Positions 1 to 6,600 of a stretch of 11,550 bases of DNA are shown piece by piece. Every line of letters starts with the position of its first letter. Within the stretch, counting starts at the first letter, position 1. The translations under genes and the position numbers were made by a program. The stretch is from assembly GCA_027604665.1 (NCBI GenBank), contig JADGIZ010000579.1, forward strand, positions 1 to 11,550, written 5' to 3'. Source of the stretch: Polyrhizophydium stewartii. Its lineage: Eukaryota; Chytridiomycota; Chytridiomycetes; Rhizophydiales. The notes beneath the pieces are model-generated. The model searched no databases. It was not told the origin of the DNA and saw nothing but the letters and a program-made list of their open reading frames with translations.

Positions 1-223
1 CCGCCCAGTCGTCCGGGAACCAGGTCAGTCCCACGAAGCGACGGTGCAGGCGCGCAGAGCCTCTGGACCAGACCAGGGCGAAATTCGGCGCGCCGAGCCG
101 GGCAGTGCGGGCTTTGCGGGCGGTCCAAAAGACAGCGACGACTTGCGTGTTGGACGGGCGATCGTCCGCGGAGGAAAAGAGAGCGCTGGAGCAGTTGGAG
201 ATCGAACCCAAGGCCTTCTGCAT
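1..223 (-). CDS. Partial unknown reading frame, 5' part of a minus-strand gene (runs off left edge)
   Basis: The minus strand is open from an ATG at 223-221 to the window edge, 74 codons with no stop. About 81% of third codon positions are G or C, against about 53% in the same frame just upstream (400-260) and about 67% in one competing minus frame. That step suggests coding begins near here. The peptide is rich in Arg, Ala and Trp, and its visible end reads RFVGLTWFPDDWA. I do not recognise the family. The ATG lies inside the anticodon arm of the tRNA-Ala gene, so the real start may instead be a splice acceptor in or near the tRNA 3' half; no other in-frame ATG occurs between 223 and the edge. 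The frame also stays open upstream through the whole tRNA to beyond 400, so openness alone is weak evidence. It could be a chance frame. Confidence 0.35.
   Translation of the reverse strand, partial: MQKALGSISNCSSALFSSADDRPSNTQVVAVFWTARKARTARLGAPNFALVWSRGSARLHRRFVGLTWFPDDWA
175..178 (-). terminator. RNA polymerase III terminator of tRNA-Ala
   Basis: A TTTT run on the minus strand starts 9 nt downstream of the tRNA discriminator base. Four or more T residues on the non-template strand is the usual Pol III stop. The same bases would encode Phe-Ser in the overlapping reading frame. Confidence 0.75.
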
Positions 224-258
224 GCGAAGCAGACGCGCTACCACTGCGCTACAACCCC
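187..258 (-). tRNA. tRNA-Ala, anticodon CGC
   Basis: This is a 72-nt intronless tRNA that decodes GCG. The acceptor 5' strand GGGGTTG is at 258-252. The D stem is GCGC/GCGC around the loop AGTGGTA. The anticodon stem TCTGC/GCAGA encloses the loop TTCGCAT, giving anticodon CGC. The T stem TTGGG/TCCAA encloses TTCGATC. The acceptor 3' strand CTGCTCC is followed by discriminator A at 187, and no CCA is encoded. Base pair G3:U70 is present, the universal identity element for alanyl-tRNA synthetase, which agrees with the anticodon. A-box (TAGCGCAGTGG) and B-box (GGTTCGATC) internal promoter sequences are intact. One oddity is a T6:T67 mismatch in the acceptor stem. A run of T follows the gene. Confidence 0.95.
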
Positions 259-805
259 TCGCGCTCACGATTTTTCGGCCCGGACCGCAGATACAATCCT
301 GCGGCGCACAAACAGGCGACGGCGATACGAAATGTGCGATTGTGCGATGGGCGGCGACGCCTGGCGCTGCTGCTGGTCTTTTAAACGCACTCCATATCAT
401 ATAAAACATTTTGATACGTCTTATTCCCAGCAGAAACTGCTGAGATCGGATGCGGGCATCGCAAAATATGCCTCGGTTGATCCTTGAGCGACTGGTGGCA
501 AGACCAGAGGCGGCCTTCTTCAATTTGACCTGCTCCGCTTCATGCACCGTGTGCTGGGCACGCACTCCGCCGCGACGCGCGCAGGCCTGGCCGCCCGCAA
601 CTCTGCGCTGCACGCCCAGACGCCGCTCCGGCGCTGCAGCAGCCTGTCCGCGGCCTCGCGCACCACCCGGCCCCTGGCCTGGCCCCCTTCTCGAGGTGGG
701 GCCGCGCCCTTCTCCTCAGGACGTCCTGAGCCTGGCGCACCACGAGACCGTGCTTGGCGCAGCCCCCGCTCGCCGCAAGCCCCACGCTCGCCGACCCCCA
801 CCGCC
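259..805. other. Intergenic / 5' leader region between divergent tRNA-Ala and glycerol-3-phosphate dehydrogenase
   Basis: No convincing gene is seen here. The segment at about 378-425 is the most AT-rich stretch of the left end and holds TATA-like sequences readable on both strands, so it probably contains the promoter of the plus-strand dehydrogenase. From 542 to 805 the plus strand is open in frame with the dehydrogenase. That 88-codon extension begins at an ATG in poor context (T at -3) and would be rich in Arg, Ala and Ser with few acidic residues, as in a mitochondrial presequence. It may instead be untranslated leader. Other open frames here are the kind expected from GC-rich composition. 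Confidence 0.5.
400..406 (+). promoter_or_regulatory. TATA-like element, possible promoter of the dehydrogenase gene
   Basis: TATAAAA stands out in the AT-rich island upstream of the first plus-strand gene. It lies about 400 bp from the favoured ATG (806) and about 140 bp from the alternative ATG (542). A TTTAAAA sequence at about 380-386 could serve either strand. Position and composition are the only evidence. Confidence 0.3.
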
Positions 806-2269
806 ATGGGCACCGCCTTCTCGCGCCAGGACTCTCCAACGACGACCATCGACGCCGACGACGGCTCCGACGGCGGCCCCGAGCGCGTGCTTGTCCTCGG
901 CGGCGGCAACTTTGGCACGTGTCTGGCCGACCACCTCGCCGGTGAGCTGTCGCTGCTGTGCACCCGAGCGGAGGCGCTGCCAGGTGTTGTGGCTGGCACA
1001 GCTGACGCTGGCCGCCACGCTCCTGCCCCTGGGGCTGCCCGGCTGCGGCGCACCTGCGTCCTGCCCGAGTCCGTGCAGACCTCGGCAACGACGTGACCAT
1101 CTGGGCCCGCGACTCCAAGCTTGTTGAAGGCATCAACAACGACCACATCAACCACAAGTACATCCCGGGCGTCAGGCTCGCCGAGCGGCTCAAGGCGACG
1201 GCAGACCTCTCGCACGAGGTCGTGAGCAGCGCCACCGTGATCATTGTCTCGATCCCGACTCAGCACATGCGGTGAGCCAACCGTGTCTCGGCCTGCTGCC
1301 GACGATGCGCCGTTGTTGACCTCGATCGAGCAGCTCGGTCCTGGGACAGATCCGCGGCGCCCTGACGAGCAGGCATCTGCTCATCTTTGTGAACAAGGGC
1401 ATCGAAATCTCGACGGGCCTCTTGCCAAACGACGTTGCGCTCGAGGTCTGCGGTACCGAAATCGGCGAGCGCGCAGCGTTCCTGTCCGGCCCGAGCTTCG
1501 CCGCCGAGATCGTCCGCCGGCAGCCGGTGAGCGAATATCGGCCCTCCCGCAATGTATTGCCCACGCTGCAGGCTGATGCCCGCGCAATCTGGCACCGGCG
1601 CCCTCTCTACAGACGGCCGTGTCTGTTGCCAGCAAGTCGCCGCTGCGGTCCAAGCGCACCCAGCGCCTGTTCCATGCCCCGCACTTCCGCGTGTACGAGA
1701 TCCATGACACAGTCGGCGTCGAAGTCGCCGGCGCGCTCAAGAACGTCATCGCGGTTGCGTCCGGCGCGTGCATGGGAGTCGGCTTCCAGATGAACTCGCG
1801 TGCGGCCCTCATCACGCGCGGCCTCGCCGAGATCATCCGCTTTGGCCTCGCGCTCGGAGCCAACCCACTCACGTTCGCCGGCCTGGCAAGTGCCGCGCCC
1901 GATGCTCTGCAACCAGCATGCATGAGCTAACTCCAGTCTTCGCCGCTCGCTTGCGCACGACGACTGCAGAGCGGCGTCGGCGACCTGATGCTGACGTGCA
2001 CGTCGGAAAAGTCGCGAAACTTCACGGTTGGATACCGCATTGGCAAGGGCGAGACGCTTGAGGAGATCACCGCGTCGCTGGGATCCGTCGCCGAGGGTGT
2101 GGCTACGACAAAGGCCGCATACGAGCTTGCGCGCAAGCTCAACGTCGACTCGCCCATCACCGACCAGGTCTATGCCGTGCTGTTCGAGAACAAGCCCGTG
2201 CGGCAGGCCATGCGCGACCTGATGGAGCGCGATCCCTCGCAGGAGCTGCGCGGCATCTCGCATGCGTGA
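806..2269 (+). CDS. Glycerol-3-phosphate dehydrogenase [NAD(P)+], GpsA/glycosomal type
   Basis: The enzyme interconverts dihydroxyacetone phosphate and sn-glycerol 3-phosphate, supplying the backbone for phospholipids and glycerol and reoxidising NADH. Exons are 806-941, 1079-1271, 1334-1526, 1613-1885 and 1970-2269, giving 364 residues, a normal family length. The Rossmann motif GGGNFG is at residues 32-37, with a conserved NKGIE at 130-134, SGPSFAAE at 161-168 and GALKN around the expected catalytic Lys217. [13 protein letters not shown] follows from 235, then [10 protein letters not shown] (267-276) and SRN (280-282). These motifs match the bacterial GpsA and trypanosomatid glycosomal family rather than animal/yeast Gpd1. 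The start at 806 has an ideal context (GCCATGG). Introns 1-3 are GT-AG and intron 4 is GC-AG. The C terminus (GISHA) is not a canonical PTS1. The N terminus MGTAFS fits a myristoylation consensus. An alternative in-frame ATG at 542 would add 88 residues. Confidence 0.95.
1886..1969 (+). other. GC-AG intron (dehydrogenase intron 4)
   Basis: The donor reads CTG|GCAAGT and the acceptor CTGCAG|AGC. Splicing there joins TFAGL to [10 protein letters not shown], which aligns without gap to the family motif GLAGLGDLxLTC. The nearby GT (1890-1891) cannot keep frame with any AG that preserves this motif. GCAAGT is the standard strong GC-type donor. CTAAC at 1927-1931 is a good branch-point candidate. 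A second in-frame acceptor at 1936 would insert 11 residues but lies only 5 nt after that branch site. Confidence 0.85.
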
Positions 2270-2381
2270 GGCCTCTCAAGCCTGCTGCCCGGCTGCGCCC
2301 AACGTGCCGCATCGCCATCCATGCTGTTCCAATGAAACCGCCGACACACGGCTCCGCTGGTCTTTGCCCACGACCTGCAAA

Positions 2382-3495
2382 ATGATGGTCGGTCGGACAT
2401 GCGCGGTGGCACGAGGAGGGCGCAGGCATCTGGGGCGGCGGCTGCTGACGCTCGGCCACGCGGGCCGCGCGGCGTGCGCAGTCAACAAACGCACGCAAGC
2501 CAGGCGCGGGCGGCAAGGCCGCGGGAGGCCCCGGCGGCGCGGGCAGCTCGAGCAAGCGTCCGCAACACAAACAGCACGAGCTGTCGCCAGAGCAGAAGCA
2601 GGAAATCCGCGAGGCATTCGACCTCTTTGACACAGACGGCAGCGGGTGCGTCGGCCCGCCCTCCCCAACGGTCCTCCCAGCGCAGCGCACCGGCTCTCGC
2701 TCCTGCATCCTCGGGAGCACGTGCCACGCGCAGGCGCGGAGAGGCCGCGGCTTCTGCGAGCGAGAGCGCAGCCGTGCTCGATCTGACGCTCATTCTCCGA
2801 CCGCGGCCCTTGTCCGCGTCCTCTCCCGCTCGCCCCGACACCCCGCACCATCGACGCACGGCAAATCCAACGCCACGCCAGCACCATCGACATCAAGGAG
2901 CTCAAGGTCGCCATGCGTGCGCTCGGATTCGAGCCCAAAAAGGAGGAGGTCAAGAAGATGATGAGCGACATTGACAAGAGCGGCACCGGCACCATCGACT
3001 TCAACGAGTTCCTCGAGCTCATGACCGCCAAGATGGTAAGCCGCAGCCGCACAGAACGCAATCCCATCGCTGAGCGCTCACACGCACGCACGCGCGCGCA
3101 CGCCCTCACGACGAAACCCCTGCTGGCTGCTCATTATTCTCGCTTGCTCTGCACCCAATGAACTTGGCAGGCCGAAAAGGACTCGCGGGAAGAGATCCTC
3201 AAGGCATTTAAGCTCTTTGACGACGACGAGACGGGCAAGATCTCGTTCAAGAACCTCAAGCGCGTCGCAAAAGAGCTCGGCGAGAACCTCACGGACGAGG
3301 AGCTGCAGGAGATGATTGACGAGGCGGACCGCGACGGCGACGGCGAGATCAACGAGGAAGACTTTTTGCGCATTATGAAGAAGACGGTGCGAGAATGCTT
3401 GGAGACGGGGGTCTCCGTCCCGCATGTATGTTTGCTGGTCATCACGGCTTTCGCCGGCTCACACATCCTCTGTGTGATTCCAGAATCTCTATTAG
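2382..3495 (+). CDS. Centrin (caltractin), EF-hand protein of centrosomes and basal bodies
   Basis: Centrin is a calcium-binding scaffold of centrioles, basal bodies and spindle poles. Firm exons are 2482-2645, 2882-3035, 3171-3386 and 3484-3495. These give about 181 residues plus a short first exon, which I place provisionally at 2382-2405 (donor GTGGCA, branch motif CTGAC at 2444-2448). EF1 loop DTDGSGTIDIKE and EF2 loop [12 protein letters not shown] are complete. EF3 [12 protein letters not shown] has Asn at position 12, as in animal centrins. EF4 [12 protein letters not shown] has Asp rather than Glu at position 12. Blocks such as [10 protein letters not shown] and [19 protein letters not shown] are almost identical to animal and algal centrins. 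The N-terminal tail is Gly/Lys/Ser-rich. The last exon encodes only NLY and the stop, giving the usual ending KKTxLY. The gene follows the dehydrogenase head-to-tail by roughly 110 bp and converges on PDS5. A CCAAT box lies at 2329-2333. Only the first exon is uncertain. Confidence 0.95.
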
Positions 3496-3534
3496 CGATC
3501 CTGGCGGGCCATGACGGCCAATAGGCATTCTGGA
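3479..3534. repeat. Imperfect inverted repeat spanning the last centrin exon and its stop codon
   Basis: TCCAGAAT (3479-3486) is complementary to ATTCTGGA (3527-3534). Inside it, CTATT (3489-3493) pairs with AATAG (3520-3524). A separate GGCC-ATGAC-GGCC hairpin (3507-3519) could form within the loop and competes at its edge. In RNA this would be a stem-loop covering the 3' splice site, the 12-nt exon and the stop codon of centrin. Confidence 0.6.
3484..3495 (+). other. 12-nt terminal coding exon of centrin
   Basis: After KKT (ending 3386) a donor GTGCGA begins an intron of 97 bp that ends at ATTCCAG (3483). The next codons are AAT CTC TAT TAG, giving the centrin-typical C terminus KKTNLY. 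Reading through the donor would instead add about 45 unrelated residues, so the splice is strongly supported by family conservation. Confidence 0.85.
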
Positions 3535-3680
3535 TTCAGATTCTTCATTCGTCTTTGTGCGAGGGTTGGATTCTGGAGCGACCGGCGACACGATGCAAGG
3601 CCTTGCCGCCCCCAAAACAGGCTGAACCGTTGGAGAGGAAAACAGCCAACATGAATCAAAACAGATTTGCTGTGCTGGCA
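3496..3680. other. Convergent intergenic region, centrin / PDS5
   Basis: These 185 bp lie tail-to-tail between the centrin stop (3493-3495) and the PDS5 stop (3681-3683) and must hold both 3' ends. No canonical AATAAA is present on either strand. Apart from the right arm of the inverted repeat I see nothing distinctive. Confidence 0.5.
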
Positions 3681-6600
3681 TCACTTGCGTGCGGCAGCGC
3701 GGGCCGGGCGGCGAGATGCCGGCTGCTGCTGCGGCTTGCTCGGCGTCGAGGCGACCAAGGCATCGCCCTCGTCGTCAGAGACCGTGTCGCTGGCAGCAGA
3801 ACTCCTTTTGAGAGCTGCTCCGCGCCGCGGCTTCGCGGCCACATCGCGCTTGGCCTTGGAGGCCGACTGCGCCGTGCCGAGACGCAGGCCGTCGGGGCTC
3901 GGCGCGCGGGCGGCGCGAGACCGCCGGACTGTGCGCGCGACCGCTTCGACGTTCTCTTGCTCCGAGTTGGATGCGTCGTCGGCGTCGCTCTCGGCATCGC
4001 TCTCGCTGCTGCTGAGTTCTTTCATCGACGCCGTGACGGGCTTGCGAGCCGACCGCCGCAGCCGCTCCTCGCCCTGGCCATCGGCGCTCTCGTCGCGGTC
4101 GCTGCGCGGCGTGCGCGCGCCGCTTGGCGTGGGAGACAGCTTGCGCTTGCGCGGCTGCCGCCGGCCGCCGCCGTACGATCCGTCGCTCGACGCGCCGTCG
4201 CTGTCGGACGCGTCGTAATCGAGAAGTGCGCGCCGCTTGCGCGCCGACGCCGATGCCGACGCCGACTGCCGCGAGTCAGGCCGCCGCGACGGCGTCGATG
4301 CGGGCGACGGTGCCGACGCCAAGCGCGCAGAGACGTCCGCAGTCGACTTTTTCATGGGCGTCTGCGCAGCAGCCAGCGTCAGCGTCCCACCACAATCCCA
4401 AACCACGGTGCCCCGCCTAGTCGCACCCGGGTGCGCTGTGCACGCTCGCCCATGAACTCGGGACGCAGGTACTGGTGCTTGAGGTTCTGCACGCGGGGCG
4501 TCTGGTCAGCGCGATCCGAGCCACAAACACCGCGGAGAGCAGCACCACGCACAGCAGAAGCTTCCTGCGAAGGCAGGTGCTCAAAGATGCTGCTCGAGAT
4601 CGGAAGCGGGCCCTGCCATGACTGCAGCACCCACGAGTTGGACGACGCGCGGTCCTGGATCAAAATCTGCGCAAGCTCGCCGGCAATGTAGAGTTTCTGG
4701 ATCCGGCGCCAGTCAGCAACTGCGTCCGCACCCAAAATCCGACTCGCGGCACCAGAGTCCCACGCGCACCTGCGAGTCGTCAGCGTACTTGTCCTTGAGA
4801 GTCTTGACCTTGGCGGCCACCGAGTACAGCATCGCCACATTCTCGGCCGTCGCGACCGTCTCAAAGAAAAAGTGAATATACCTGCGCCAAGAGGTTTCGA
4901 GCACGTCAGCCTCTGCGAAAAGCAGCCTGACGCACTGGCAACAAGGTGCGCTGCCTCACCCCTCGGCCATCTCGAGGTCCTCCGACTCGGACGAAAAGTC
5001 GGGGTGGTGCGCAATGAGATGCAAAAACGACCCAAACGTGTTCTCAACCAGCGGCGCCTTGGACGTGCTGTCGCCTGATCAGACACATGGACATGGCGTC
5101 AGTCGGGACGCACAACGATCGCTGCTTATCCAGCACACAAGCAGCGAGAGCATCACGCACCAATCCGCATCTGCTTGGCCCGACGAGTCACAAACGTGCG
5201 GACCTGTGTCTTGAGCACCGCGTCGGGCTCGTGCGCAATGAGGAACAGCATGATGATGTAGTGCGACGGCACCAGTGTGCCCTGCAGGAACGCGCACAGC
5301 TTCATCGTGAAGCCGTTGCGCACCTGGAACACAGGGTCCTGCACCAGCATGGCCATGCGCCGCACATCCATCGGATCCAGCAGCGCGCGCAGCTTGCCGT
5401 TGCGCGCAATCTTGAGCATGCACAAGCCGGCCGTCAGGCGCAGGTGCGTGCGGAACGTGGCGCTCGTCTGCGCGCCGGAAGGCACAATCTCGCCAGAGCT
5501 GTCCAGGATCCGGCGCAGCATCTTGATGACCGAGCCCGCGAGCTCGAGCTTTGGCGCTTCGTCGTCCTCGCTGTCGATCGTCAGCACCGGCTTGACGTCG
5601 AGCTTGAGTGCCATGATCTGCAACACGCGCATCAGTCAAGACCCCAAACACGACGATTCAAATTCATGGCGCCGTCCCACCTTGATCTTGCCCGCAACAG
5701 GCAGCTCCGAATAGTCGAGCCAGTCGGGATCGTCGTCGTTGGGCTCGTGCGTGTTGACAAGCAGGACCTCCTTGACGATAAAGTTCATGATCGGCACAAC
5801 GTTGGCCAGGAACGACGAGCGGTACGCATACCGCGCGGCAGCCTGCAAACAAGCAAGGTGCGCAACTATGCCAGGGTGCTGGACATCCAAGTCGGCCAGG
5901 ATCGTCTGCAGCACATCGAGCATGGGCTGTCAGCCTGGATGCGATCGGAGCGAGCCAGCCCGAGAAACCTCACCTCGACGACGCTCTGGCACGCATCGGC
6001 GTGTTCGCCCTGCGCCAGCACAATCATGGCACACTTGGCCACCTCGGGCACGTCGCTGAGCGCGAGCTCACGCAGCCGCTCGACGGCGCGCGCGTCTTGC
6101 GGGGCCTCGTGCGGGAACGCCTTGACATAGCGCGCGAGAGCACCAAGAGGATCCGCCACTGCGAGCTCGCCTGTCAGCAAGACAACGACCCGGCTCAGCC
6201 GATACCAAAACCCTGCAGGCATCCCCACCAGAGTCGGATTGCTCCTCGTCGACGATGGCATCAACAAAGTTGCGCACAAGTGTCTTGTACACGGCCGGGA
6301 ACAGCAGCGAAACGTCCTGCACACGCAAACAGATTCAGATGCACGATATCCTGCAATCGCCATGGCCGCACCAACCAACCTTCATGAGCTGCTTGATGGT
6401 CGGCTCCATGTTCACGGGCGGGTCGCCAACATGCGCAGTCGCAGCCTGGCGCGAGCTCTGCAGCATCTTCATGAGACACTCGACCGTGGTGCGGCCGACA
6501 AGCGCGAGCGACACGCGACGCAGCAGCACGCTGAACGTGTCCATGATCTGCTTGTTCGCTTGCTCCAGACGCTTGGTCAGCTCCTTCAAGTGGGCCGCCA

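Noticed and set aside
450..1266. Several overlapping open frames on both strands around the dehydrogenase 5' end
   Set aside because: The spliced dehydrogenase gives family-wide conserved sequence. The others are Arg/Pro/Ala-rich with no motif.
1970..2269. Peroxisomal/glycosomal PTS1 at the dehydrogenase C terminus
   Set aside because: The final residues SHA do not fit the SKL-type consensus closely enough, although glycosomal homologues do carry PTS1.
3555..4691. 378-codon plus-strand open frame
   Set aside because: It is antisense to the last exons of PDS5 and has Arg/Ala-rich shadow composition. The minus strand explains the region with conserved PDS5 sequence and consistent splicing.
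4960..5074. Acceptor at TTTTCGCAG for PDS5 exon 17, adding EADVLETSWR
   Set aside because: It is out of phase with the only usable donor (GTGAGG at 4959). The acceptor at 4882 is in phase and joins EDLEMAEG directly to YIHFFFETVATAENV, as in relatives.
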